Part shown: one piece after another, positions 7,831 through 16,747 of the stretch | Numbering within the stretch: the first letter of the stretch is position 1 | Layout of the letters: every line of letters starts with the position of its first letter | From: Plantactinospora sp. BC1 | GTDB lineage: Bacteria; Actinomycetota; Actinomycetes; Mycobacteriales; Micromonosporaceae | DNA length: 64,000 bases | Reading direction: 5' to 3' | Assembly: GCF_003030345.1 (NCBI RefSeq) | Contig: NZ_CP028158.1 | Coordinates: 124,001-188,000 of the forward strand | Notes under the pieces: generated by a model | What the model was told of the DNA's origin: nothing | Database searches by the model: none | What the model saw: the letters and a program-made list of their open reading frames with translations, nothing else | Program-made: the position numbers and the translations under genes

Positions 7831-10800
7831 GGTGCCCCCGTCCGGGCGGCGGCGAGTTCTGCCGCCGCCTCGTCCTCGGTGAGCCGGTCGATCTCGGCGA
7901 CGAGTGCCGCCTCGACCGCGCGGGCGAAGCCGGCGACGGTGGGATGCTGGAACAGCAGCCGCACCGGCAGGTCCAGGCTGACGGCCGCCCGCAGCCGGGC
8001 GATCACCCGGACGGCGAGCAGCGAGTGCCCGCCGAGGGCGAAGAAGTCGTCGGCTGCGCCGACCCGGTCGACCGGGAGCAGCTCGGCGAAGATCCCGGCG
8101 ACCAGTTCCTCCGCGTCGGTCCGGGGTGCCTCGAACGCGACCCGGGCCTCGTCGACGATCGACGGCACCGGCAGCGCCGCCGTGTCGACCTTGCCGTGCG
8201 GGGTCAGCGGCAGCGCGGCCAGCGGCACCAGCACGCTCGGCACCAGCGGCGCGGGGAGCCGCTCGGCGGCGTGGGCCCGGACCTCGGCCACGGCGGAGGT
8301 GCCGGTCACGTACCCGACCAGCGTCTCGCCGAGCGCGGTGACCACGGCCTGGCCCACCTCCGGGTGCCCGGTCAGCACCGCCTCGACCTCGCCCGGCTCG
8401 ACCCGTACCCCGCGTATCTTGAGCTGCCGGTCGAGGCGGCCGAGGAACTCGAGTACGGGTTCGTCCCGGCGCCAGCGGGCCCGGTCGCCGGTGCGGTAGA
8501 GCCGCCCGCCGCCGTACGGGTCGGGGCGGAACCGCTCGGCGGTCAGGTCGGGCCGGCCGAGATAGCCGTCGGCGAGCCCGGCACCGGCCAGGCAGAGTTC
8601 ACCGACCGCCCCCCGGGGCACGAGCCGCCCCGCCTCGTCGAGCAGGTACGCCCGGGCCCCGCCGACCGGGCGCCCGATCGGTGGCCGGCGAGCGGTGTCG
8701 GCGGCCCCGAGGTCGATCGCGGTGGCGATGATCGTCGCCTCGGTCGGCCCGTACGTGTTGGTCAGCCGGATCCGGTCGCCGTGCCGGTCGCGCCAGCGGG
8801 CGACCGCCGTCGCGTCCACCTGTTCACCGCCGAGGATCACCAGCCGCAGCGCGGCCGGCCAGTCCGGTACGAGGCCCAGCAGCTCCTGCCAGTACGCGGT
8901 CGGCAGGTCGAGTACCGTGATCGCCGGGTCGGCGGCGAGCAGTTCCGGCAGCGACTGTGCACCGTCGGGGAGCAGCACCAGGGTGCCGCCGGTGGCCAGG
9001 GTGGGCCAGATCTCCTCGGCGTGGGTGTCGAAGCTCGGCTCGGCGAACTGCACGACCCGGTCGGTGCCGGTCAGCCGGTAGGCGTCGATCATCCAGCCGA
9101 CGCGTGCGGCCAGGGCGGCGCGGCCGACGAGCACCGGTTTCGGAGTTCCCGTCGAGCCGGAGGTGAAGAGGACGTAGCCGGGGTCGGGCACCCGGGTCGG
9201 CGCGGTCGAGCCGGGCCGGAGACCCTCGACGGTGAGTACGGCGGCGACGGCGGCCTGCTCGACCAGCGCCGCCCGGCGCCGGGGCGGCAGTCCCGGGTCG
9301 ACCGGCAGGTAGCCGGCGCCGACCCGCCAGGTCGCCAGCAGGGCGACGACCAGGTCGGGGCCGCGCGGCAGGTTCACCCCGACGAGCTGGCCGGGCCGGA
9401 CCCCGGCGGCCCGCAGCGCGTCGGCCAGCTCGCCGGCACGTGCCCAGAGTTCCCGGTAGCTGACCTGGTCGGCGCCGCTGACCAGGGCGATCGCCTCGGG
9501 TGTGGTGTCGACCGCCCCGGCGATGCGGGCGAGCAGCGGCGGGCCGTCGGCGAGGACCGGGCCGGTGCCGATCCGGGTCAACTCGGCCCGGGCCGCCTCG
9601 TCGACCAGCGGTAGCGCCCGGACCGGAGTGTCCGGGTCGGCCAGCACGGCGCGCAGCACGGCGCCGAACCGGTCGGCCAGCTCGTCGGCGGTGGCCGGGT
9701 CGAACAGGTCGGCGCTACAGGTGAGCAGGATGTCCATCCGGACGTCGTCGGACCGGCTGTTGATCGCCGTCGAGCTGACGAAGACGTCCATGGCGACGTC
9801 GGTGACGGTGCGCCGCGACCCCTCCCCGAACGCCTCGACGGTGAGCCCCTGGAAACCCTCGAAGCCGGTCGCCGAGACGTCCATCGTGGAGTGCAGGGTG
9901 AAGGCGGCCTGGAAGAGCGGGTTGCGGCCCGGGTCGCGCGGCAGGTCGAGGTCGGCGACGAGCTGCTCGAACGGGATCTCCTGGTGGGCGAAGGCGGCCA
10001 GGCAGGTCGCCCGGGTCCGCAGCACCAGGTCGCGCAGCGTGACGTCACCGGAGAGGTCGCCGCGGAGCACCAGCATCCGGGTGAAGTAGCCGAAGACCGA
10101 CTCCGCCGCCACGTCGTCGCGGCCGGCGACCGGGGTACCGACACAGATGTCGTGCTGACCGCTGGCCTGCGCCAGGGTCAGTTGGTAGACCGTCATCAGC
10201 AGCATGAACGGGGTGCAGCGCAGGTGCCGTGCCGCCTGTTGCACCGAGGTCCACAGCTCGGCGCCGCACCCGCGGACCACCGCAACGCCCGCCGAGGTGC
10301 GTACCGCCGGGCGTGGCCGGTCCAGCGGCAGTTCGAGTACCGGCGGCCGGGCCAGCGCCGTCCGCCAGTAGCCGAGCGCCGCCTCGTCAACGGCCTGCGC
10401 GGAGCGGGCGTGGTCGAGGTAGCGCAGGCCGGGGGCGGCGGGTTCGACTCCCCGGTACGCCTCGGCGACCTGCCGGTAGAGCAGGTTCATCGACCAGCCG
10501 TCCCCGACGATGTGGTGCACGGCGGTGCAGAGCACGTGTCTGCGCGCGTCGAGGCGCAGCAGGCCGACCCGGATCAGATGCCCCTCGGCGAGGTCGAACG
10601 GGCGGCCGATCAGCTCCTCGACGGCCCGCCGGGCCTCGTCCTCGCTCGACACCTCGACCAGCCGTACGGGTGTCGGCCGTGCCGCCAGCACCTCCTGGAC
10701 CGGTACGCCGCCGGACTCGACGAACCGGGTCCGCAGGCTCTCGTGCCGGGCGATCACGGTGTCGAGGGCGCCGACCAACCGCTCGACGTCGAGGTCGCCC

Positions 10801-10913
10801 CGGAGCAGCACCGTGGTGGAGACGGTGTACGCGGGGTCGCCCGGGTCGAGCCGGTCGAGGAACCAGAGGCGCCGCTGTGCCGGGGTCAGCGGTGCCCGAT
10901 CGTGTTCAGCCAT
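7827..10913 (-). CDS. NRPS module, condensation-adenylation-carrier (C-A-T)
   Basis: This 1028-residue single module should add one amino or hydroxy acid to the growing chain and hand it to the next synthetase. The condensation domain runs from about residue 8 to 430, with HHIVGDGWS near 133 holding the catalytic His. The adenylation domain covers about 455-900 and the carrier about 910-1000, with GGHSLLAV near 964. The adenylation domain is atypical: the phosphate loop reads TSGSTGTPKPVLV, with Pro in place of the usual Gly, and the A4 region is FDTHAEEIW, so Glu takes the position normally held by Trp. My manual specificity reading, D-T-E-L-I-G-T-I-I-K, matches no code I know. The A10 lysine (TPHGKVD) is present. 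The ATG at 10911-10913 overlaps the HAD gene end by 8 nt. Substrate unassigned. Confidence 0.93.
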   Translation of the reverse strand: MAEHDRAPLTPAQRRLWFLDRLDPGDPAYTVSTTVLLRGDLDVERLVGALDTVIARHESLRTRFVESGGVPVQEVLAARPTPVRLVEVSSEDEARRAVEELIGRPFDLAEGHLIRVGLLRLDARRHVLCTAVHHIVGDGWSMNLLYRQVAEAYRGVEPAAPGLRYLDHARSAQAVDEAALGYWRTALARPPVLELPLDRPRPAVRTSAGVAVVRGCGAELWTSVQQAARHLRCTPFMLLMTVYQLTLAQASGQHDICVGTPVAGRDDVAAESVFGYFTRMLVLRGDLSGDVTLRDLVLRTRATCLAAFAHQEIPFEQLVADLDLPRDPGRNPLFQAAFTLHSTMDVSATGFEGFQGLTVEAFGEGSRRTVTDVAMDVFVSSTAINSRSDDVRMDILLTCSADLFDPATADELADRFGAVLRAVLADPDTPVRALPLVDEAARAELTRIGTGPVLADGPPLLARIAGAVDTTPEAIALVSGADQVSYRELWARAGELADALRAAGVRPGQLVGVNLPRGPDLVVALLATWRVGAGYLPVDPGLPPRRRAALVEQAAVAAVLTVEGLRPGSTAPTRVPDPGYVLFTSGSTGTPKPVLVGRAALAARVGWMIDAYRLTGTDRVVQFAEPSFDTHAEEIWPTLATGGTLVLLPDGAQSLPELLAADPAITVLDLPTAYWQELLGLVPDWPAALRLVILGGEQVDATAVARWRDRHGDRIRLTNTYGPTEATIIATAIDLGAADTARRPPIGRPVGGARAYLLDEAGRLVPRGAVGELCLAGAGLADGYLGRPDLTAERFRPDPYGGGRLYRTGDRARWRRDEPVLEFLGRLDRQLKIRGVRVEPGEVEAVLTGHPEVGQAVVTALGETLVGYVTGTSAVAEVRAHAAERLPAPLVPSVLVPLAALPLTPHGKVDTAALPVPSIVDEARVAFEAPRTDAEELVAGIFAELLPVDRVGAADDFFALGGHSLLAVRVIARLRAAVSLDLPVRLLFQHPTVAGFARAVEAALVAEIDRLTEDEAAAELAAARTGAP

Positions 10914-11655
10914 GACGTGCCCGCCCCCCGTGGACCGGCTCCGGGACGGCGGGTCCCAGCAGGCGGTCCAGCAGTCGCGGCAGCTCCGGGTGCTGCCAGT
11001 CCGGGAAGACCGCCGCCGCTCCGGCCGCCCCGATCCTCTCCAGGTAACCCCGGTCCGGCACGGTGGGCATCGCCACCACCGGACTGCCGGCCGACCGGGC
11101 GGCGGTGATGCCGGTGACCGAGTCCTCGAAGACCAGTTGACTCGCCGGGGGGACACCGAGCCGTCGCGCCGTTTCCCGGTAGACGTGCGGCGCCGGCTTC
11201 AGCTCCGGTACGTCCCGCGCCGTCACCACCCGGTCGGCGCCGAAGAGCGGGAGCAGCCCCGCCCGGCGCAGGATCCGCAGCGCGGTCCCGCGTTCGGTGA
11301 CGGTGCCGACGGCCATCGGGACACCCCGACCAGCCAGCCGGTGCACGATTTCGGCCACACCGCTGCGCGGCACGATCTCGTCGACGGCACCGACCAGCGA
11401 AGAGAAGTACCGGCGCTTCGCCGCGAGCACCTCGGCCGGCGAGACCCCGGTGCCGGACAGCGCCGCGACCTCCGCCGCCAGCCGGGCGTCGGGGCCGCCG
11501 ACGAAGTGCGGGAGCCGGTGCAGCGCCTCGTCCCAGCTGAGCACGACGCCGACCTCCCGGGCGGCCCGCAGTAGGGCGTCGTGGTGGAACCGTTCCAGGT
11601 CGACCAGGGTTCCGTCGAGGTCGAAGGCGACCGCCGACGGCCGGCTGCCCGTCAC
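10906..11655 (-). CDS. HAD-superfamily phosphatase (subfamily IA)
   Basis: This 249-residue protein starts with FDLDGTLVD, the HAD nucleophile motif with both catalytic Asp residues, followed by a helical cap and then motif II (GTVTERGTAL), the Lys region (ELKPAPHVY) and motif IV (VFEDSVTGI). It belongs to the phosphoglycolate phosphatase / beta-phosphoglucomutase type. In this cluster, between a glycosyltransferase and NRPS genes and near a sugar-phosphate isomerase, it probably dephosphorylates or isomerises a sugar phosphate. I chose the GTG at 11655 because it overlaps the glycosyltransferase stop as GTGA and places DLDGTL near residue 11, as is normal. A role as a general housekeeping phosphatase cannot be excluded. 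Confidence 0.88.
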   Translation of the reverse strand: MTGSRPSAVAFDLDGTLVDLERFHHDALLRAAREVGVVLSWDEALHRLPHFVGGPDARLAAEVAALSGTGVSPAEVLAAKRRYFSSLVGAVDEIVPRSGVAEIVHRLAGRGVPMAVGTVTERGTALRILRRAGLLPLFGADRVVTARDVPELKPAPHVYRETARRLGVPPASQLVFEDSVTGITAARSAGSPVVAMPTVPDRGYLERIGAAGAAAVFPDWQHPELPRLLDRLLGPAVPEPVHGGRARHG

Positions 11656-13010
11656 CGCCGGCCACCAGGCGGCGCGGACCCGAGGTCGGGTGGTGCCGCC
11701 GTCGCCGACCCGGGGTGGGTGAGCCGGACGACGGCCATCTCGTCGTCCTGGTAGGAGATGACGGCGGAGTAGCGGGGCGTGAGCATGTCGAGGAGATAGT
11801 CCAGGTCGTCGAGCATGCCGATCCCGTCGGCCGGGTCCCGGCGGAGCCCCTTCGACAGCACCAGCAGCGCCACCCCGGCGATGCGGAGGCTGTCCAGGAT
11901 CAGCGCGGAGAGGTCGATCGGGGTGAGCATGCGCCACAGGTCGAGGTGCACGACGTAGTCGAAGGAGCCGTCCGGGTACGGCGTCCGGACGCCGAACAGG
12001 TGCGGGTTCTCCGGCCCGTACGCGACGGCGTGGTCGATGCCGGTGATCCGGCCGGCCGACGCCGCCGTGCCGACGTCGTACCCGATCCAGAGACTGCTCG
12101 CCGCGTCCGGCAGGCCGACGGCCTTGCGCACGGCGTCGCCGGTGACCCGGGCCGGATGGTCCCGGACGAACTCCCGGCACTCCTCGTAGAACGGCAGCGT
12201 CCGGGCGACCCGGCGGTGGTTGTCCGACGGGTGGGTGAAGAACTCGACGTCGTAGTGCCGGTATTTCTCGACGAGGTACGGCAGGACCGGCTTGGTCTTC
12301 TCCCACTCGGTCGCCCAGTCCCGGAAGTGCGGGGTGTGGTAGCAGAGGGCGTCCGGGTCGTAGCGGAAGCGGCTGCTGTCCCGACCGAAGTGCCGGTAGA
12401 TCCGGTAGGTGAAGTCGGTGTCCTCGTATCCCCACTGCACGAACGCCTCGTCGAAGCCACCGACCTGGAGGTAGAGCTCGCGGGGGAGCGAGAGGTTGTG
12501 CGTGAAGCCGAACATCCAGCCGGTACGCCGGTAGACGTCGAAGCCGCCGCCGGCCCGCCCCGGCAGGTCGCGGTGGTCGCCCTCCATCGGCAGCAGGTCG
12601 GCCTCGTCGGGTATCGCCTGCCGCAGCCGGGCGAACGTTCCCCAGCTCGGCTCGATCCGCCGGCCGTAGACGACCTCGACGCACGCCCCGCCGGACCGGC
12701 GCAGGTGCCGTTCCACCAGGTCCGGGGCGGCGTAGGAGTCCGCGTCCATCAGCAGCAGCAGATCGGCCCGGGACCGGGCCACCCCGGAGTTCCGGGCCGC
12801 CGACCGCCCCCGGTTGGTGTCGTGCCGGACGTACCGCAGTCGCAGGTCGGCCTCGTGCCGGCGGACCACCGCGCGGACGTCCTGGACCGAGGCGTCGTCG
12901 ACCACGATCACCTCGAACCGGTCCCGGTCGGCGGTCTGCCGGGCGAGCGACCCGAGGGTCAGGTCCAGGCAGCTGACCTGGTTGTAGGTCGGCATGATCA
13001 CGGAGAGCAC
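11652..13010 (-). CDS. Family 2 glycosyltransferase with methyltransferase-like C-terminal region
   Basis: The 452-residue protein begins with a GT-A fold: SVIMPTYNQ at the N-terminus, VVDDAS for nucleotide binding, LLLMDADSY as the DxD-type metal motif, and WGYEDTDFTYR as the ED motif of chondroitin-polymerase-like GT2 enzymes. It should transfer a sugar from a nucleotide donor. Residues about 300-430 look like a class I methyltransferase fold: a motif I-like stretch (LWIGYDVGT) followed by ITGID and PDGSFDYVVHLDLWRML. Motif I is degenerate (not the usual G-x-G-x-G), so this part may be non-catalytic. The start is GTG at 13010, one base after the preceding stop. The acceptor (peptide or sugar) is not known. 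Confidence 0.85.
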   Translation of the reverse strand: MLSVIMPTYNQVSCLDLTLGSLARQTADRDRFEVIVVDDASVQDVRAVVRRHEADLRLRYVRHDTNRGRSAARNSGVARSRADLLLLMDADSYAAPDLVERHLRRSGGACVEVVYGRRIEPSWGTFARLRQAIPDEADLLPMEGDHRDLPGRAGGGFDVYRRTGWMFGFTHNLSLPRELYLQVGGFDEAFVQWGYEDTDFTYRIYRHFGRDSSRFRYDPDALCYHTPHFRDWATEWEKTKPVLPYLVEKYRHYDVEFFTHPSDNHRRVARTLPFYEECREFVRDHPARVTGDAVRKAVGLPDAASSLWIGYDVGTAASAGRITGIDHAVAYGPENPHLFGVRTPYPDGSFDYVVHLDLWRMLTPIDLSALILDSLRIAGVALLVLSKGLRRDPADGIGMLDDLDYLLDMLTPRYSAVISYQDDEMAVVRLTHPGSATAAPPDLGSAPPGGRR

Positions 13011-13011
13011 G

Positions 13012-14448
13012 TCAGGCTCCCCGGTGTGCGTGCAGGGTCGGCGTGGCGATCCCGACGAGGTCGGCCACCCGGTCGACGTCGAGGTCACCGGCGTCGAGCA
13101 GCTCGATCAGCACGAGTTCCAGCCCGGCCAGCAGCCTGCCGGCGTCGGCGGCCGGCAGGCGGCGGCTGTCGGCGAAGAGTTCGAGGACGGCGCGGGAGCG
13201 CAGCGACCTGACGTGCAGGTACAGCGTCAGCCGCTCGCTCTCCCGGCCCTCCAGCTCGGAGACCACGGTGGCCGCGGTCAGCTCGCGCAGCTCGGCGACG
13301 CCGAGCGGCGCCGGAGGCGGCCCCGCGACGCCGGGTTCGGGTACCACGTTCACGGTGCTCGCCAGGTCGATGTCGACACCCCGCCGGGTCTGCACCTCCG
13401 CCAGCAACCGCGCGACGTCCCGGGGGTCGCTCTGCCCCCGCAGGTACGCCAGCGTCGAGGCCCGGTGCGCGGCGCGGAGGGTGCCGGCCAGCGAGCCGCC
13501 GTCCACCTTGATCAGTGCCGGGGCGCCCTGGTAGAAGGTCCCCACCGAGGCGGCGTCGCCCGGGGTGAACCGGTTGCCCCCGGCGAGGAAGAGCGGCACC
13601 TCCCGGGTACCGGTCCGGACGCCGATGATCGTGGCGAGCGCGCCGAGCAGGACGGCGGCCGGCCCGACCCGGTGGCGTACCGAGACCGCCCGTACGGCCG
13701 CCGCCAGCGCCACCGAGTGCAGGCCGACGCCGGGGAAGAGCGGGCTCCCGCCCGGCCCCGGCGGCCCGGGAAAGGCGGTCGGCGGCATGCTCTCCAGCAC
13801 CCGGCGCCAGTAGGCGAGGGCGAGCTCGTTGGTCCGGCGGCCCGACGCCGACGCCTCGTAGCCGGCCCGGGCCAGCGGCTGCCAACCTGCGGCCGGCGCG
13901 GCGCGGTCGTCGCGGAGCAGGTCGAGGAACTCCCGGCGGAGCACGAAGCAGCCCCAGGAGTCGGCGGCGAGGTGGGAGAGGACGAAGACGACCTGCCGGG
14001 GGCGGCCACCGGCGGCGACGAGGCTCACCCGCAGCGGCCACTCGTCGTCGTGCCGGAACGGCTGCCGCCAGAGCCGTTCCTCGGCCTGCTCGGCAACCCG
14101 GCGTACCCGGCCGGGCTCGGTCTCGCAGATCTCCACCGGCAGGTCGCCGGCCCGGTCGCAGTGCTGCCGGGGCTCGCCGTCCGGGTCGACGGTGAACCGG
14201 GTCCGCAGCGCCTCGTGGCGGCCGACGAGGGTGTGCAGCGCGGTCAGCACCCGCTCCCGGGTGACGTCGCCCGGCAGGTGCACCCGGAACCGGATGTTGA
14301 GGTAGTGGTTGGCCGGGGCCAGCGACTCCAGGATGTCCCAGACGAAGCGCTGTCCCCAGGTCAGCTCGGCGCTGCCCCCGTCCAGCCCGGTGAACTCCAG
14401 CGTCGACCGCTCGCGGCGCGGCGCGTCGGCTGTCCCGTCGCCGGTCAT
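13012..14448 (-). CDS. Free-standing condensation-domain protein
   Basis: This 478-residue protein is a single condensation domain without adenylation or carrier parts. The first core is LTWGQRFVWDILES, followed by the usual GRHEALRTRF. The active-site region reads SHLAADSWG, aligning with HHxxxDG: the second His and the Asp are kept, while the first His is Ser and the Gly is Ser. Stand-alone C domains can join a carrier-bound chain to a free amine or alcohol, here perhaps the sugar or amine made by neighbouring genes. The ATG overlaps the methyltransferase stop as ATGA and the stop lies one base before the glycosyltransferase GTG, so it is part of the same operon. An inactive or acyl-shuttling role is also possible. 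Confidence 0.85.
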   Translation of the reverse strand: MTGDGTADAPRRERSTLEFTGLDGGSAELTWGQRFVWDILESLAPANHYLNIRFRVHLPGDVTRERVLTALHTLVGRHEALRTRFTVDPDGEPRQHCDRAGDLPVEICETEPGRVRRVAEQAEERLWRQPFRHDDEWPLRVSLVAAGGRPRQVVFVLSHLAADSWGCFVLRREFLDLLRDDRAAPAAGWQPLARAGYEASASGRRTNELALAYWRRVLESMPPTAFPGPPGPGGSPLFPGVGLHSVALAAAVRAVSVRHRVGPAAVLLGALATIIGVRTGTREVPLFLAGGNRFTPGDAASVGTFYQGAPALIKVDGGSLAGTLRAAHRASTLAYLRGQSDPRDVARLLAEVQTRRGVDIDLASTVNVVPEPGVAGPPPAPLGVAELRELTAATVVSELEGRESERLTLYLHVRSLRSRAVLELFADSRRLPAADAGRLLAGLELVLIELLDAGDLDVDRVADLVGIATPTLHAHRGA

Positions 14449-15506
14449 GACGCCTCGGCGGTCGGGTCGGTGCCGACACGGCGGTAGAGCAGGAACCAGT
14501 CACCGGCCCCGACGAGTTCGCGTACGTCGGGGTCGGCGATGGTGGGTTCGCGGGCCGCCAGGACGTAGCCGTGGCGCGCGAGTACCGGGGCGAAGTCCCG
14601 CCGGAGGTAGTCGTCCTCCAGGCTGAGCAGCCGGTCGCCCTCGTTCGGCACGATCAGCAGCGTGGGTACGCCGCATCGGGCCAGCAGGTCGATCCAGGCC
14701 TCGATCGCCGCGATCGGCATCTCCGAGAAGCTGTGCACGTTGACGGCCAGGTCGGGCCGCTCGGCCGCCAGCCGCTCCGCCATCTCGTCGAGGCGCAGGA
14801 CCACCGCCTTCGGCTCGACCCTGCGGTGTCGCAGGTAGTGCTCGCTGAGGAAGGTCGACTCCGGGATCGCGTCGACACAGAGATAGCGCTTCAGGCCGGG
14901 AACGCTCTCCACCATCCGGTGGGCGAGGCGGCCGTACCCGGCGCCGATGTCGACGACGGTGAAGTCGGTCCTGGAGAGCAGCCCCCAGTGCCGGTCCAGG
15001 AAGTAGATCTCGTTGATCGAGTCGAGCAGGTCCCGGCTGGCCGTCGGCAGGCTCTCGAAGTCGAACGTCCAGCAGCCGAACGCGCCGTCCTCGGTGGTCC
15101 GGTCGAGCAACTTGTGCGTGTCGAGCGAGCTGACGTACCGGGCGAAGAGGAAGAACTTCAACCGGGCGTTGTCGCCGAGCTGGCGCAGCTGCCAGACGTA
15201 GGCGTTGTCGCCACGGAAGTACCGGAGGTCGAGGTCGCGCAGGCGCCGGCTCCGCCGCCAGAACCGGCCGGGCCGGAACGGCGACGCCAGCTCCCGGTAG
15301 CGCCTCCGGAGCTGCACCAGGTCCGGGTTCCGGTCGTGCAGCAGCGCGGCCAGCTCGGCGGGGAGCGGTCGGGAGTCGTCGTACCGCCCGTGGCCGGCGT
15401 GGATCCGATAGCTGGTGATCTCGGTGGAGGTCCGCGTCAGGGTCAGCCCGAAGAGGCCGACGAGGTAGCGAACGGTGAGGAAGAGCCTAGAACTGACGTG
15501 GTTCAC
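14445..15506 (-). CDS. Putative sugar O-methyltransferase (SAM-dependent)
   Basis: The protein has the SAM motif VVDIGAGYGRLAHRM with the acidic residue after the next strand (LCVDAIPE), and the overall pattern of the putative sugar O-methyltransferase family: a long N-terminal helical region containing NPDLVQLRRRY and an ERPDLAVNVHSFSEM block. It probably methylates a hydroxyl of the sugar or of the sugar-peptide product. I prefer the GTG at 15506 because GAGAAGG lies 11 nt upstream; an in-frame GTG at 15542 would add 12 residues. Either start lies within the end of the isomerase gene (15487), so the two are translationally linked. Substrate not determinable from sequence. Confidence 0.8.
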   Translation of the reverse strand: MNHVSSRLFLTVRYLVGLFGLTLTRTSTEITSYRIHAGHGRYDDSRPLPAELAALLHDRNPDLVQLRRRYRELASPFRPGRFWRRSRRLRDLDLRYFRGDNAYVWQLRQLGDNARLKFFLFARYVSSLDTHKLLDRTTEDGAFGCWTFDFESLPTASRDLLDSINEIYFLDRHWGLLSRTDFTVVDIGAGYGRLAHRMVESVPGLKRYLCVDAIPESTFLSEHYLRHRRVEPKAVVLRLDEMAERLAAERPDLAVNVHSFSEMPIAAIEAWIDLLARCGVPTLLIVPNEGDRLLSLEDDYLRRDFAPVLARHGYVLAAREPTIADPDVRELVGAGDWFLLYRRVGTDPTAEAS

Positions 15507-16197
15507 CGCGCTCGCCAACCTTCTCGCGTTCCGCCCCGGCACCGGCCGGCCCGTCGTCGGCGGCAGCGGCGCTGAATCGGCAGGCGTCGCCGCCGCGCAG
15601 CACGCGTACCGCCATGTGCCCGAGGGCGACGTGCAGGTCCTCGGTCAGGCCGTAGTCCGCCTGGCCGAAGACGACGAGCCGGTCCGCGAGCCGCGCCACC
15701 TCACCGGCGTTGCCGAGCGCGGCCAGCACGGTCATCCCGAGGTCACGGCCGACCCGGGCCGCCCGGACCAGGTTGGTCGAGTGACCGCTGACGCTCAGCA
15801 GCAGCAGTGCGTCGCGCGGCCTGCCCCAGCCGGTCAGCTGCCGGGAGAAGATCTCGTCGTAGCAGTGGTCGTTGGCGATCGCGGTGATCCGGGCGATGTT
15901 CTCGGTCAGCGCCACGACCTGGGGCGCACCGCCCAGGGTGCCCGCCGCCGCCATCAGGTCGCTGGCGATGTGGATCGCCGCCGTGCTGCTGCCGCCGTTG
16001 CCGGCCACGAAGACCCGGCGACCCGAGTGCAGGGTGAGGACCAGGGTCTCCAGCAGGTCGGTCACCGAGCCGGTCTCCAGCTGGGCCAGCGCCAGCGTCA
16101 GGTCGTCGACGTACTGCTTGACCACGGTTTCGGCGCCGGTGGGTGCGGGGACCGGCCCGGCTGCCGGATCGAGCCGCTCGCCCGGGTGGACGGTCAT
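15487..16197 (-). CDS. SIS-domain sugar-phosphate isomerase, GmhA-like
   Basis: This 236-residue protein resembles sedoheptulose-7-phosphate isomerase. The phosphate-binding SIS motif is VFVAGNGGSSTAAIHIASDL and the second SIS stretch is SVSGHSTNLVRAA. A C-terminal TEDLHVALGHM block matches the helix that carries the catalytic His in GmhA. The residue equivalent to the GmhA catalytic Glu appears as Asp (ASDLM), so activity may be altered. It is the first gene of the minus-strand biosynthetic operon and follows a 550-bp non-coding stretch. GmhA-type genes in natural-product clusters usually signal heptose or related sugar supply, which fits the glycosyltransferase, phosphatase and O-methyltransferase downstream. 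The true substrate could be another phosphosugar. Confidence 0.82.
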   Translation of the reverse strand: MTVHPGERLDPAAGPVPAPTGAETVVKQYVDDLTLALAQLETGSVTDLLETLVLTLHSGRRVFVAGNGGSSTAAIHIASDLMAAAGTLGGAPQVVALTENIARITAIANDHCYDEIFSRQLTGWGRPRDALLLLSVSGHSTNLVRAARVGRDLGMTVLAALGNAGEVARLADRLVVFGQADYGLTEDLHVALGHMAVRVLRGGDACRFSAAAADDGPAGAGAEREKVGERGEPRQF

Positions 16198-16747
16198 CGG
16201 TATTCGGCGGCGGGGGAGCGCCCGAATTGCACGGACGCACCGCATTCGGTGTTGCTTTCGGATAACCGCCGGAGACCCCGTTCCGGGGTGTGCGGCGCAA
16301 TTATGGCCGCCGATAGTCCGACCAACGCAGGCTCCTCCTCGACACGTTGTGCGAGGACGGTGACAGACCGCAGCGCTGCGCCAGGTCGCCGTTCCCCCGT
16401 GACCCGTGTGGAAGATAACAACCATCGATGGGTACGGCAACCCCGCGATTGTGCGTCCCGGGGCCGGCCTGGGCATCTTCCATCGTGCTACCAGCGACCC
16501 GTGACGGCGGTATATCGAGATTGGACGATTCGCGCCCGCTCGGTCCCGAAATAGACCGGTGCCCGCCGTGCGGTGCGGAATGCGCCCGGAATTTGGGTGT
16601 CCACCCCGCCCTCGGACCGATCCGGAATCGCTGTCCGGCACATTTTGTCGAATGCCGGGCAACGCTCCCGCTGGCCGACGGTCCGGTCGGTTACGGCTTG
16701 GTGGGATTTACGATAGGGAGGACTGGCCCGGCGGCCGGGTGCGGCGC
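16198..16747. promoter_or_regulatory. Intergenic region with the presumed promoter of the NRPS operon
   Basis: A 550-bp stretch between the isomerase start and the stop of the phosphodiester glycosidase gene. I see no protein family in any frame. It is less GC-rich than its surroundings and should hold the leftward operon promoter. A short inverted repeat (ACCCCG, TTC, CGGGGT) lies at 16275-16289, about 80 bp upstream of the isomerase ATG. No -10/-35 pair can be named with confidence. Confidence 0.4.

Noticed and set aside
10436-10460. tRNA T-loop-like GGTTCGACTCC
   Set aside because: It lies in the NRPS coding frame and no cloverleaf can be formed around it.
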